Source: Alphaproteobacteria bacterium
GTDB lineage: Bacteria > Pseudomonadota > Alphaproteobacteria > Sneathiellales > Sneathiellaceae
Direction: 5' to 3'
DNA: 21,970 nt
NCBI GenBank assembly: GCA_006226265.1
Contig: SBHH01000123.1
Span: 1-21,970 of the forward strand
In this document: positions 14,139 to 21,363 of the stretch, piece after piece
Layout: every line of letters starts with the position of its first letter
Position numbering within the stretch: position 1 is the first letter of the stretch
The notes under the pieces: generated by a model
Databases searched by the model: none
What the model was told of the DNA's origin: nothing
Seen by the model: the letters and a program-made list of their open reading frames with translations, nothing else
Program-made: the position numbers and the translations under genes

Positions 14139-15335
14139 ATGGACCTATCATTTAGCAAAGAAGATTTGGCCTTTCGGGACGAGGTGCGCGAGTTTCTGCA
14201 AAACTCCCTGCCTCCCGATGTGAAGGACCGGTGCGACCGGGGCCTGCATCCAACCCGCGAAGGACAGATCCGCTGGCAGAAAATCCTTCATGAAAAGGGT
14301 TGGATGGCCCCGAACTGGCCGAAGGAATATGGCGGGACGGGCTGGAGTATCACCCAGAAATATATCGCCGCGCATGAGTTCGGCCAGGCCTCCGCGCCGA
14401 TCGCGACGCCGTTCGGTGTCAGCATGGTCGGCCCGGTCATCTATACCTTCGGCAATCAGGAGCAGAAGGACCAGTATCTGCCGCGCATCCTCGCTTCCGA
14501 AGACTGGTGGTGTCAGGGCTATAGCGAGCCGGGCTCGGGTTCCGACCTTGCCTCGCTGCAGACGAAAGCCGTGCGCGACGGCGATGACTATATCGTCAAT
14601 GGCCAGAAAATCTGGACCTCCTACGCCCATTATGCCGACATGATCTTCTGCCTTGTCCGGACCGATCCGAAAGCGAAGCAGCAGGAAGGCATTTCCTTCC
14701 TTCTGATCGACATGAAGACGCCTGGCATCACGGTGAAGCCGATCTATGGCATCGACAAGGAAAACAGCCTCAACGAGGTCTTTTTCGAAGATGTCCGCGT
14801 GCCGGTCAAAAACCGCATTGGGGAGGAGAACAAGGGATGGACTTATGCGAAGTTCCTGCTCGGGAACGAGCGGACCGGCATTGCCCGCGTCGCCCGTTCA
14901 AAGCGGCAGGTCGTTCGTGTGCGGGAAATCGCTGCGGCCGAAATGAGCGGCGGCCGGCCGCTGATCGAGGATCCGGATTTCATCGCCAAGCTGACCCGGA
15001 TCGAGGTCGATCTGATGGCCCTCGAATATACCGAGCTTCGTATGCTTTCCATGCTGGCGAACGGCAAGAAACTTTCGGCGGAGCCATCGCTCCTCAAGAT
15101 CCGGGGGACGGAAATCCAGCAGCGGCTGACCGAACTGATGGTCGAAAGCCTCGGTATGTATGGCGCGCCCTACGAGCCCGAACGGGATTATGCGGGCCGC
15201 AACGACATCCATCCGGGGCCGGACTATGCGCATGGCCCGATGGCCGAGCATCTCTATCTTCGCGCGGCCACCATTTATGGCGGCAGTAATGAAATTCAAC
15301 GTAACATCGTCTCCAAGATGGTTCTGGGACTTTAG
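14139..15335 (+). CDS. Acyl-CoA dehydrogenase, catalytic-type subunit of a heteromeric pair
   Basis: This 398-residue flavoenzyme resembles the larger subunit of PimC/PimD and of actinobacterial FadE26/FadE27-type alpha2beta2 dehydrogenases. FAD-binding motifs are GYSEPGSGSDLASLQT and the VNGQKIWTSYAH strand. The C-terminal YGGSNEIQRNI has Gly where many family members carry the catalytic Glu. E244 in LLGNERTGIAR sits where FadE26-type and isovaleryl-CoA dehydrogenases place the base. The ATG at 14139 (MDLSFSKED) is preferred over 14115 and 14124 because GGAGA lies about 8 bases upstream. The partner gene follows after 12 bases. These pairs oxidise bulky or long acyl-CoAs such as pimeloyl-CoA or sterol side chains; the substrate here is unknown. 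Confidence 0.92.
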   Translation: MDLSFSKEDLAFRDEVREFLQNSLPPDVKDRCDRGLHPTREGQIRWQKILHEKGWMAPNWPKEYGGTGWSITQKYIAAHEFGQASAPIATPFGVSMVGPVIYTFGNQEQKDQYLPRILASEDWWCQGYSEPGSGSDLASLQTKAVRDGDDYIVNGQKIWTSYAHYADMIFCLVRTDPKAKQQEGISFLLIDMKTPGITVKPIYGIDKENSLNEVFFEDVRVPVKNRIGEENKGWTYAKFLLGNERTGIARVARSKRQVVRVREIAAAEMSGGRPLIEDPDFIAKLTRIEVDLMALEYTELRMLSMLANGKKLSAEPSLLKIRGTEIQQRLTELMVESLGMYGAPYEPERDYAGRNDIHPGPDYAHGPMAEHLYLRAATIYGGSNEIQRNIVSKMVLGL

Positions 15336-15347
15336 GGAATAAGAAAA

Positions 15348-16484
15348 ATGGATTTTGAACTTTCGGACGAGCAAGGCATGCTGAAGGACAGCGTCGAGCG
15401 CTTTGTAAAGGATAACTATTCCTCGGAGGCCCGGGCGAAGCTGGCCGATAGCGAAGCCGGTTTCAGCGAAGATCACTGGAAAATGATGGCGGAGCTTGGC
15501 TGGCTCGGCATGCCCTTCGCGGAAGAGGTCGGCGGTTTCGGCGGCGGTGCGGTCGAGACGGCGATCATGATGGAATGCATGGGGCGCGGACTGGTGTTGG
15601 AGCCTTTCCTCGCGACCGTTATTCTGGGGGGCGGCTTGGTCACGGAAGCCGGCAGCGCCGATCAGATCGAGGCGATCATCCCCGCCGTGATCGAAGGCAA
15701 TATGAAGCTCGCCTTCGCCTATGCCGAACCGAAGTCCCGCTTCGATCTCAATAATGTCGAGACCACGGCCTCCAAATCCGGCGACGGCTATGTGCTGAAC
15801 GGCCATAAATCGGTTGTCTATCACGGCACGGCGGCGGACAAGATCATCGTCTCCGCGCGTACCTCGGGCAATGCGATGGATGAAGACGGCATCTCCCTCT
15901 TCCTCGTCGATAATGGCGCCAGCGGTCTCACCCGGCGCGACTATCGCACGGTCGATGGCCAGCGGGCCGCCGATTTCACATTAGAAAATCTGAAGGTCGG
16001 TGCGGATGCGCTTCTTGGTGTAGAAGGCAAGGCCTATCCCGTCATCGAGAAGGTGGTCGAGCGGGCCATCGGCGCGCTCTGTGCCGAAGCGGTCGGCGCG
16101 ATGCAGCAGGCCAACGAGATCACCAACGAATATATCAAGGAACGCAAGCAGTTCGGTGTGCCGATCGGCAAGTTCCAGGTGCTGCAGCATCGCATGGTCG
16201 ATATGTATATGGAGGCGGAGCAGTCCAAATCCATGTCCGACATGGTGGCGATGAAACTCTCCCTTGAGGACGAAAAAGAGCGCAAGCGCGCCGTTGCCGC
16301 CGCCAAGGCACAGGTTGGCAAGGCCGCCAAGTTCGTCGGCCAGCAGTCAATCCAGTTGCATGGCGGCATGGGCATGACCGATGAATATTCCATCGGCCAT
16401 TATTTCAAGCGCCTGACGACAATTGAAATGCTGTTCGGCAATACCGACTATCACTTCAAGAAATTCGCCGAACTGTCGGCCTAA
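15348..16484 (+). CDS. Acyl-CoA dehydrogenase, partner subunit of a heteromeric pair
   Basis: This 378-residue protein has the acyl-CoA dehydrogenase fold but a reduced set of cofactor motifs. The middle domain reads AFAYAEPKSRFDLNN instead of the usual SEPGAGSD, and VLNGHKSVVYHG replaces the WITN motif. The C-terminal position of the catalytic Glu reads IEMLFGNTDYHF, without YEG. The Q-rich FAD pocket helix is retained (QLHGGMGMTDEY). These traits fit the smaller subunit of PimC/PimD- or FadE26/27-like heterotetramers, which mainly shapes the substrate pocket. AGGGAATAAG precedes the ATG, 12 bases after the first subunit. The unit ends at the hairpin at 16512. Confidence 0.9.
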   Translation: MDFELSDEQGMLKDSVERFVKDNYSSEARAKLADSEAGFSEDHWKMMAELGWLGMPFAEEVGGFGGGAVETAIMMECMGRGLVLEPFLATVILGGGLVTEAGSADQIEAIIPAVIEGNMKLAFAYAEPKSRFDLNNVETTASKSGDGYVLNGHKSVVYHGTAADKIIVSARTSGNAMDEDGISLFLVDNGASGLTRRDYRTVDGQRAADFTLENLKVGADALLGVEGKAYPVIEKVVERAIGALCAEAVGAMQQANEITNEYIKERKQFGVPIGKFQVLQHRMVDMYMEAEQSKSMSDMVAMKLSLEDEKERKRAVAAAKAQVGKAAKFVGQQSIQLHGGMGMTDEYSIGHYFKRLTTIEMLFGNTDYHFKKFAELSA

Positions 16485-16511
16485 AGCTGCCGCACTGGGT
16501 TTCAAATTAGG

Positions 16512-16545
16512 GCCTGGGACGAAAGATCGTCCCAGGCTCTTTTTG
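16512..16545 (+). terminator. Rho-independent terminator of the dehydrogenase pair
   Basis: A perfect 11-bp stem, GCCTGGGACGA (16512-16522) and TCGTCCCAGGC (16527-16537), with an AAGA loop, is followed by TCTTTTTG. It insulates the dehydrogenase pair from the toxin-like gene. Confidence 0.95.
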
Positions 16546-16614
16546 TTTATATTCAAGTGATTGAATATAGCTTTGGTTCTTTGCGTTTTGTGGGTTAATA
16601 TGTTGAATATAAAC
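16545..16614 (+). promoter_or_regulatory. Promoter and three-half-site operator of the MazF-like gene
   Basis: Promoter elements are TTGGTT (16573-16578) and TAATAT (16596-16601), 17 bases apart, with a transcript start near 16608. Just upstream lies a palindrome with perfect 9-bp arms, TATATTCAA-GTGA-TTGAATATA (16548-16569). A third half-site, TTGAATATAAAC (16603-16614), covers the start and is the exact inverse of GTTTATATTCAA (16545-16556). Sites on both sides of the promoter suggest cooperative or looping repression. Confidence 0.75.
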
Positions 16615-16633
16615 GGGTTAGCAGGAAAATAAT

Positions 16634-17059
16634 TTGGCCATCAAGGAACATCCACCGCAAGGATCTGTGGTAACGGTTGACTATCGGAGCGGGTTCAAAG
16701 TTCCGGAAATGGACAAAAAACGATTGGCAGTTGTTTTGTCTCCCAACATCCGCGCCCGCGTTAAATTGGTAACAGTTGTTCCTTTAAGCCTAACAGCACC
16801 AGATAAAGTTTTGCCATTTCACAAGCAGATAGACATACCGTTTCAATTGCCGCCTGAGTGGGGTAATCGTGATAGATGGATTAAAGGTGATATGGTCAAC
16901 GCGGTTGGGTTTCACAGAGTGGATTTGCTGCGTCTTGGAAAAGATCGAAACGGAAAGAGAATCTATCAAATGAGCATCCTTCCGGACGAAATGCTAAAAG
17001 AAGTTCGTAAATGTGTCCTTCACGGGATGGGGCTGTCTTCATTGACAAAACACCTCTAG
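16634..17059 (+). CDS. MazF/PemK-like protein (orphan toxin family)
   Basis: This 141-residue protein begins at TTG (16634) with AGGA 8 bases upstream; no in-frame ATG gives a full fold. The CcdB/MazF barrel is suggested by GSVVTVDYRSGF (10-21), KKRLAVVLSP (28-37), VKLVTVVPLSLTAP and the later RWIKGDMVNAVGFHRVDLLRLGKD, which matches the conserved end of the family. MazF toxins cleave mRNA, but the residues needed for cleavage cannot be checked by eye. No antitoxin gene is visible: nothing upstream except the operator, and only 145 bases before the next gene downstream. Codons are visibly richer in A/T than in the neighbours (AAA, TTG, ATA), which suggests acquisition. Similar unpaired proteins occur in other alphaproteobacteria, as I recall, so an RNA-processing or phage-defence role is possible. 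Confidence 0.78.
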   Translation: MAIKEHPPQGSVVTVDYRSGFKVPEMDKKRLAVVLSPNIRARVKLVTVVPLSLTAPDKVLPFHKQIDIPFQLPPEWGNRDRWIKGDMVNAVGFHRVDLLRLGKDRNGKRIYQMSILPDEMLKEVRKCVLHGMGLSSLTKHL

Positions 17060-17204
17060 TTGACTATATGAGGGTCAGAGGCTCTGCTCATGTCATCCTC
17101 GTCTAAGACCCTACCAAGGGCCGCTGGTCACCTGAACGAAAGCAAGTTCTCGACCAGCGTCGTCTTCAAATCAGCAAGATCTGCGACAACTTATACGGCT
17201 TTTT
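17060..17204. other. Spacer with a possible gene remnant
   Basis: No full gene is visible. One plus-strand frame from 17107 to 17214 reads like protein (PTKGRWSPERKQVLDQRR..., ending [15 protein letters not shown]) but has an in-frame stop just before it, no start codon and no ribosome site. It may be the tail of a broken gene left at the edge of the acquired segment, or chance. No terminator hairpin serves the toxin-like gene. Confidence 0.3.
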
Positions 17205-17786
17205 TTACTGGCCGTAGACAGCTTCCTTGAAATGGCGGCGGCAGAGCGCGACATAGCGGTCATTACCGCCAATTTCCTTCTGCGCGCCTTCGCGGACGGG
17301 CGCGCCCGTCTCGTCCACTCGGATGACCATGGTCGCCTTCTTGCCGCAATGGCAGATGGTCTTGAGTTCGCGGAGTTCGTCCGCCCAGGCAAGGAGATAC
17401 TGGCTCCCTTCAAAAAGATTGCCCTGGAAGTCCGTCCGGAGGCCGTAGGCAAGTACGGGGATATTGAGCCTGTCCGTCACCTCCGATAGCTGGAAGACCT
17501 GCTCCCGCGTCAGGAACTGGCTTTCATCCACCATCACGCAGTCGATTTTTTTCGTCTCGTTTGCAGCACGGACTACCTCGAACAGATCGGTATCATTCGC
17601 GAACAGGCTCGCCTCTGCCGCGAGGCCGATGCGTGACGCGATCTTGCCGACGCCATAGCGATCATCAAGTGCCGCCGTAAAAAGGAAAGGGCGCATGCCC
17701 CGCTCCTGATAGTTGAAGCTCGACTGCAGCAAGGTCGTCGATTTGCCGGCATTCATGGTGGAATAGTTGAAATAGAGCTTGGCCAT
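17205..17786 (-). CDS. tdk: Thymidine kinase
   Basis: This 193-residue type II thymidine kinase phosphorylates thymidine for dTTP salvage. The N-terminus [17 protein letters not shown] holds the P-loop (9-17). [18 protein letters not shown] (E88 as probable base), [23 protein letters not shown] and the lasso region [12 protein letters not shown] closely follow E. coli Tdk. Zinc ligands are visible as CHC and CRRH in the C-terminal half. The ATG at 17786 gives the conserved start; a GTG at 17792 overlaps the upstream stop (GTGA) and is an alternative start two codons earlier. It is the last gene of a tight three-gene unit with DUF1643 and GST. Confidence 0.96.
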   Translation of the reverse strand: MAKLYFNYSTMNAGKSTTLLQSSFNYQERGMRPFLFTAALDDRYGVGKIASRIGLAAEASLFANDTDLFEVVRAANETKKIDCVMVDESQFLTREQVFQLSEVTDRLNIPVLAYGLRTDFQGNLFEGSQYLLAWADELRELKTICHCGKKATMVIRVDETGAPVREGAQKEIGGNDRYVALCRRHFKEAVYGQ

Positions 17787-17788
17787 GA

Positions 17789-18307
17789 TCACTCACAGGA
17801 CGGCGGGGAGGTAAATCCGCGCCAGACAAAGGGTTGACGGGAATAGGAAAGATAAAGCGGGTGACCGGGCAAGCCGCCCTTGGTCAGAGACAAGACATGC
17901 GGCGTGACGTCATGTGCTTGAAGAAGGGCCACAACCTCCGCATGGCGGTTCTGATGCGCGCCGTGACTGCCCCAGGCGCAGATCACCATATCGGCGGCGC
18001 GGGCGGCGGATAGCATCGCGTCGTCATTCTCGGGGCCTATGGGGCGGGCGGCGGCCTTCAAATCCTTCGGGCTGGTCGCGCGATAACCGAAAAGATTGAC
18101 AACCTCCAATCCGCCAAAGCCCATATCCACGGCGCGGCGGTGGCAGCGCTCGATCGTCGGATCGTTCCGGTCCGCATCCGCCGTCGAGGGGTTGAGCATG
18201 ATGAAGGCGACGGTCGGGCCTTCCTCCCAGCGGCGCCAGAGACGATAGCGATAATAGCCGCATGGGCTGAAATCCGCGCCGCTCTCGGCGAAAAAGTCAG
18301 CGTCCAT
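17789..18307 (-). CDS. DUF1643 family protein
   Basis: This 172-residue protein carries the family hallmark [17 protein letters not shown] (about 35-51), followed by [31 protein letters not shown] and [12 protein letters not shown]1643 proteins have no established activity; the conserved NPSTAD loop, Trp and His residues suggest an enzyme, possibly acting on nucleotides or glycosidic bonds. The stop overlaps the thymidine kinase start (GTGA), and its own start lies within the last 11 bases of the GST gene, so translation is tightly coupled. The link to thymidine salvage is suggested only by this arrangement. There is no signal peptide. Confidence 0.85.
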   Translation of the reverse strand: MDADFFAESGADFSPCGYYRYRLWRRWEEGPTVAFIMLNPSTADADRNDPTIERCHRRAVDMGFGGLEVVNLFGYRATSPKDLKAAARPIGPENDDAMLSAARAADMVICAWGSHGAHQNRHAEVVALLQAHDVTPHVLSLTKGGLPGHPLYLSYSRQPFVWRGFTSPPSCE

Positions 18308-18995
18308 CGGCGGCCTCCTCCGGGAAAGGCGTGCCCTTCGTTCCTTCCTGCCAGAGCGGGCGCTTCTTCATGACGTTTGCGAAGTCATCGGAGGAAAGGA
18401 ACTTGTCAAGCCAGCCGTGCAAAAGCGGATAGGGTGCCGCATCGAACCAGGCGCGGTCGCTGTTCGCGAACTGGCGAATGAAGGGAAAAATCGCCATATC
18501 GGCGAAACTCATTTCCGCGCCCGTGAGGTACGGCGAATTGACAAGCCGGTCTTCAAGCTTTTTAAGAAATTCCTCCCCTTCCATGCGATAGGCCTCGCGG
18601 GATTTTTCTGGGAAACGGACATGATATTTATAATGATCGAGGGCGCGTTTGAACGGTCCGTCATTCTCTGCGATCAGATCGAAGATGTCCTGTCGTACAG
18701 GTCCCTCTTCGGGAAGGCGATGTGCGGGATCGTTTTCCGAAAACGCCCAGCGCATGATATCAAGGCTTTCTTCCAGAACCGTCCCGCCCGGGAGAAGTAA
18801 AACCGGCACCGTCGCCTTGGGGCTCACCTCGACCATCTCCGCGGGCTTGTCCTTTAACAGGATATCGCGAAGCTCCACCGTCACGCCCGCATAGAGGATG
18901 GCCATCCGGCTTCTCATGGCATAGGGGCAGCGGCGAAAGCTGTAGAGGACCGGTAAGTTCGGCGCATCCTCGTTATGTCGTGCAGGTTTGGTCAT
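18297..18995 (-). CDS. Glutathione S-transferase family protein
   Basis: This 232-residue protein has a thioredoxin-like N-terminal domain with the motif RRCPYAMRSRMA (C23-P24 as the probable active site). The cis-Pro segment KATVPVLLL and the ESLDIMRW glutathione-contact motif follow, then a helical C-terminal domain (about 100-215) with LTGAEMSFADMAIFPFIRQF. A Cys in a CPYA motif resembles Omega- or Beta-like enzymes that form mixed disulfides and act in reduction rather than conjugation. It starts the GST-DUF1643-tdk unit. The ribosome site before 18995 is weak (GGGCGG). The substrate is unknown. Confidence 0.88.
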   Translation of the reverse strand: MTKPARHNEDAPNLPVLYSFRRCPYAMRSRMAILYAGVTVELRDILLKDKPAEMVEVSPKATVPVLLLPGGTVLEESLDIMRWAFSENDPAHRLPEEGPVRQDIFDLIAENDGPFKRALDHYKYHVRFPEKSREAYRMEGEEFLKKLEDRLVNSPYLTGAEMSFADMAIFPFIRQFANSDRAWFDAAPYPLLHGWLDKFLSSDDFANVMKKRPLWQEGTKGTPFPEEAADGR

Positions 18996-19054
18996 GCCGC
19001 CCGGGTCTTGATAGAAGTCTCAAAGTCCGGTTTTGTAACGCAGACGGCGCCGGA

Positions 19055-19810
19055 TTACCAGCGCAACCGGTTTACCCGGCGGCGCATGGCGGCGCGCAAG
19101 GTCTCTTTGCGTTCATACTCGACATCAACGACCGGCTCTTCATCCGGAAATTCAAAATCGGGGATATCTTCCGGTGCTTCGTCGGCCATTTCCTTTGCTT
19201 CGAACCGCTCTGTCTCTCGCGCCTGGGAAGGGGGGAATTCTTCAGTCCGGCTCGGGTGCAGATCAACCACATCCGGCTTTTCCTGAAGCCGTGTGCGGGT
19301 CGGCGATTTCAAAAGATCAATTTCGTCGGGCTCCAGATCGGGAGAGATGAAATATTCGGTTGGTTCCGAATCGACTTCCGGCATCATATCCGCCCGGTAG
19401 CGCCGACTGCCTTGCGGGGTGTGGCGTCCGAAAGTCATCTGCGGGGCCGGCTCGGCAAATTCGATCGGTTCTTTGTAGGTTTCGAAAACTTCCATGGTCG
19501 GCGGCGGCGTGAACTTCATCCGCTCGGCCTTCTCCCTCGCTTTTTTCTTTGTCTTTTTTCTTTTCTTCTTCGTTTTTGTCACAGCCTCGTCATAACCAGC
19601 GGCCCGTTGAGAAGAGAAAACTCCTTCCGTCTGCTGAAGAGCCGGCAGATTGGTTTCGATTTTATCAACCAGAGCGAGAACAGCTTCGCTTAGGCGCTTG
19701 TTTTTCGCGCGCAATTGCTCATTTTCGGCCATAAGGTACTGTTCCCGCACCGACACCATATCGGTATGGCCAAACAGAGATCTTGTGCGGTTATGCCGAG
19801 CGAAACTCAT
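19055..19810 (-). CDS. Unrecognised coiled-coil, lysine-rich, acidic-tailed protein
   Basis: I do not recognise this 251-residue protein. Three zones are visible: an N-terminal heptad-like coiled coil (about 21-58, YLMAENEQLRAKNKRL...), a lysine-rich linker (about 78-97, with KKKRKKTKKK), and a long acidic, Pro-rich, probably disordered tail (about 100-237, e.g. PDEIDLL and DIPDFEFPDEEP) ending in a basic RRRVNRLRW. There is no signal peptide or membrane span. Start choice is uncertain: the ATGs at 19810, 19759 and 19732 all lack good ribosome sites. The upstream spacer carries ATGGTTAA motifs. A scaffold or cell-envelope/polar adaptor is conceivable but unproven. An A-AAA-AAG heptamer lies in frame in the lysine-rich part. 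Confidence 0.65.
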   Translation of the reverse strand: MSFARHNRTRSLFGHTDMVSVREQYLMAENEQLRAKNKRLSEAVLALVDKIETNLPALQQTEGVFSSQRAAGYDEAVTKTKKKRKKTKKKAREKAERMKFTPPPTMEVFETYKEPIEFAEPAPQMTFGRHTPQGSRRYRADMMPEVDSEPTEYFISPDLEPDEIDLLKSPTRTRLQEKPDVVDLHPSRTEEFPPSQARETERFEAKEMADEAPEDIPDFEFPDEEPVVDVEYERKETLRAAMRRRVNRLRW

Positions 19811-19892
19811 GTGCGGCGCGTTACATCCATTCCATCAATTATGAGAACAAGTCCATTCGCCCGAAAGACCCATCGGCGACTTTCGGCAGCGT

Positions 19893-20101
19893 CCGTTATT
19901 TTAACGGGATCGCTCCCCTGAAACCACTCAAAAAAAAACAAAATTATGGTTAATAGAGGTAAATCCTGCTAAAATTTTACCTAATCGAAAGTTGTCATAA
20001 AATTTGCGCAGAATATTAACCATAATAACGCGGATATATATATTGTGAATCGGACCTCCGGCCCTATGATGCGGGAGCGCGAATCAGCTGTTTATGGTTA
20101 A
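19893..20101. promoter_or_regulatory. AT-rich regulatory spacer with three ATGGTTAA (CtrA-half-site-like) motifs
   Basis: The 325-base gap between two minus-strand genes has no gene. ATGGTTAA occurs at 19946-19953 and 20094-20101, and inverted (TTAACCAT) at 20016-20023. The first two form a perfect 12-bp inverted repeat, TTATGGTTAATA (19944-19955) with TATTAACCATAA (20014-20025). A hairpin-capable CCGTTA-TTT-TAACGG sits at 19893-19907 and includes a minus-strand TAAAAT (-10-like). An A-run at 19930-19943 and repeated TTAAC/TAAAATTT tracts suggest bent DNA. It is placed to control the coiled-coil gene. Confidence 0.6.
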
Positions 20102-20135
20102 CAAGCCCTAGCTTTTCCAGGCGTTTTCCAGCCCA

Positions 20136-20498
20136 TTACTTTATTTTCCGCAGGTTTTCGATTTTGCAACTTCCGGTCGCGAAGGTGGTCTTGATCTGGC
20201 AATAGCGGTTCATGTTAACCACATAATTCCCGCCGCAGCCCTTGAAACTGACCCAGCCTTGATAGTTATATTCCTCGCCGGATTCGCTGTCGGAAATGAC
20301 ATCCTTAATATAGTCGATCTTGCTGATCTTGTCGCGGTCGATCTTTTCCTTATCGAGCTCCTGCTCAACCACCGGCGCGCAGTCCTTGGCATCATAAGCC
20401 GCGATACTTTTCTGCAAATAATCCGCCGCCTGTGTCGCGTTCGGCAAGGTGAGGGCGAGCGCCACCATGCTAAGAAATGTGGTGCGTGAAGGTTTCAT
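20136..20498 (-). CDS. Secreted small protein with four cysteines, unknown function
   Basis: This 120-residue protein begins with a signal peptide (MKPSRTTFLSMVALALTLPNATQA) with probable cleavage before ADYLQKS, so it should reach the periplasm. The mature part has a helical charged N-terminal half (DKEKIDRDKISKIDYIKDVIS) and a second half with GWVSFKGCGGNYVVNMNRYCQIKTTFATGSC. The four mature cysteines could form two disulfides. I do not recognise the family. GGAG is placed 8 bases before the ATG. It lies 70 bases downstream of the FAH-family gene and may have its own promoter at 20545-20572. Confidence 0.78.
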   Translation of the reverse strand: MKPSRTTFLSMVALALTLPNATQAADYLQKSIAAYDAKDCAPVVEQELDKEKIDRDKISKIDYIKDVISDSESGEEYNYQGWVSFKGCGGNYVVNMNRYCQIKTTFATGSCKIENLRKIK

Positions 20499-20544
20499 CG
20501 AAATTACTCCGTTCCGATTTATCGCTTTGTTCTTGTTACTTTCT

Positions 20545-20572
20545 CATGTATGGCGGCGGCGTCCGCTTTCAA
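20545..20572 (-). promoter_or_regulatory. Candidate promoter of the secreted four-cysteine protein
   Basis: On the minus strand, TTGAAA (20572-20567) and TACATG (20550-20545) are separated by 16 bases, ahead of the 20498 start. The -35 overlaps the stop region of the FAH-family gene. The assignment rests only on sequence match. Confidence 0.35.
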
Positions 20573-21255
20573 ACGATTTTAATCTCGATTGGGGAGAGGT
20601 CGCCGACAGTGCCAACCACCGCATCGCCGACTTTAAGCGGGCCGACGCCTGCAGGCGTGCCGGTATAGATAAGATCGCCGGGTTTCAACTCGAACTCTGC
20701 CGAAAGGAAGACGATCACATCGTCGATCGACCAGATGAGATCGGAAATATTGGCGGATTGGCGCGTCTCTCCATTGACGGTAAGGCGGATATCGGCCGTC
20801 TCGATATCGCCCGCATCGGCGGCCGACGTAATGGCGGCGCAAGGGGCGGAATTATCGAAAGCCTTTCCGCTGTCCCAGGGGCGGCCTTTGTCTTTCGCCT
20901 TTTTCTGCAAATCGCGGCGGGTGAGGTCGATCCCGGCGGCATAGCCGAAGACATGGCTGCGCGCGTCCTCTTTCGCGATGTTCTTGCCTTCCTTGCCGAT
21001 GGCGACGACGAGCTCCATCTCGAAATGGAAATTCTCCGTCGCGCTCGGGTAGGGAATATCGCTACCGCTCATCACCACCGCATCCGCGGGCTTGGTGAAG
21101 AAGAACGGCGGCTCCCGGTCCGGATCGCCCCCCATCTCACGCGCATGTTCGGCATAGTTGCGGCCGACGCAGAAAATCCGGCGGACCGGAAACGAACGCT
21201 CCACCCCGGCAACGGGAACGGAGGGGATTTCGGCGGGGGTAAAAAGATATGCCAT
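20569..21255 (-). CDS. Fumarylacetoacetate hydrolase family protein
   Basis: This 228-residue protein has the FAH catalytic core: RIFCVGRNYAEHAREMG (26-42), FFFTKPADAV, then the metal site E79 and E81 in NFHFEMELVVAIG, D110 in GYAAGIDLTRRDLQ, and the C-terminal GDLIYTGTPAGVG. The length matches fumarylpyruvate hydrolase and similar bacterial enzymes that cleave C-C bonds in 2,4-dioxo acids or act as oxaloacetate decarboxylases. The ATG at 21255 begins MAYLFTP; longer readings run into the divergent gene and look non-coding. The ribosome site is weak (AAGAAAG). No aromatic ring-cleavage genes lie beside it, so the substrate is undecided. It is divergent from the metallo-beta-lactamase-fold gene. 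Confidence 0.9.
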   Translation of the reverse strand: MAYLFTPAEIPSVPVAGVERSFPVRRIFCVGRNYAEHAREMGGDPDREPPFFFTKPADAVVMSGSDIPYPSATENFHFEMELVVAIGKEGKNIAKEDARSHVFGYAAGIDLTRRDLQKKAKDKGRPWDSGKAFDNSAPCAAITSAADAGDIETADIRLTVNGETRQSANISDLIWSIDDVIVFLSAEFELKPGDLIYTGTPAGVGPLKVGDAVVGTVGDLSPIEIKIV

Positions 21256-21299
21256 ATTGTAAATTGCTTTCTTAATCCGGCGGGGCCGCCGAATGTCTG

Positions 21300-21327
21300 T
21301 TGTAAGGGGCTTTTGCGGCGTTATACT
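21300..21327 (+). promoter_or_regulatory. Promoter of the metallo-beta-lactamase-fold gene
   Basis: TTGTAA (21300-21305) and TATACT (21322-21327) are 16 bases apart, with a start about 30 bases before the ATG. A GC-rich 14-base palindrome, CGGCGGGGCCGCCG (21278-21291), lies just upstream between the divergent genes. Confidence 0.6.
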
Positions 21328-21363
21328 AGGGCCAAACAAAAAAGAAGAAAAGGGAGCTTTGCA

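Noticed and set aside
14898..15824. A 308-codon minus-strand frame within the dehydrogenase pair
   Set aside because: It is a shadow of the two acyl-CoA dehydrogenase genes, with no start signal and no motifs.
19893..20101. AT-rich region considered as a replication origin
   Set aside because: No cluster of DnaA boxes and no neighbouring replication genes. The CtrA-like explanation is simpler.
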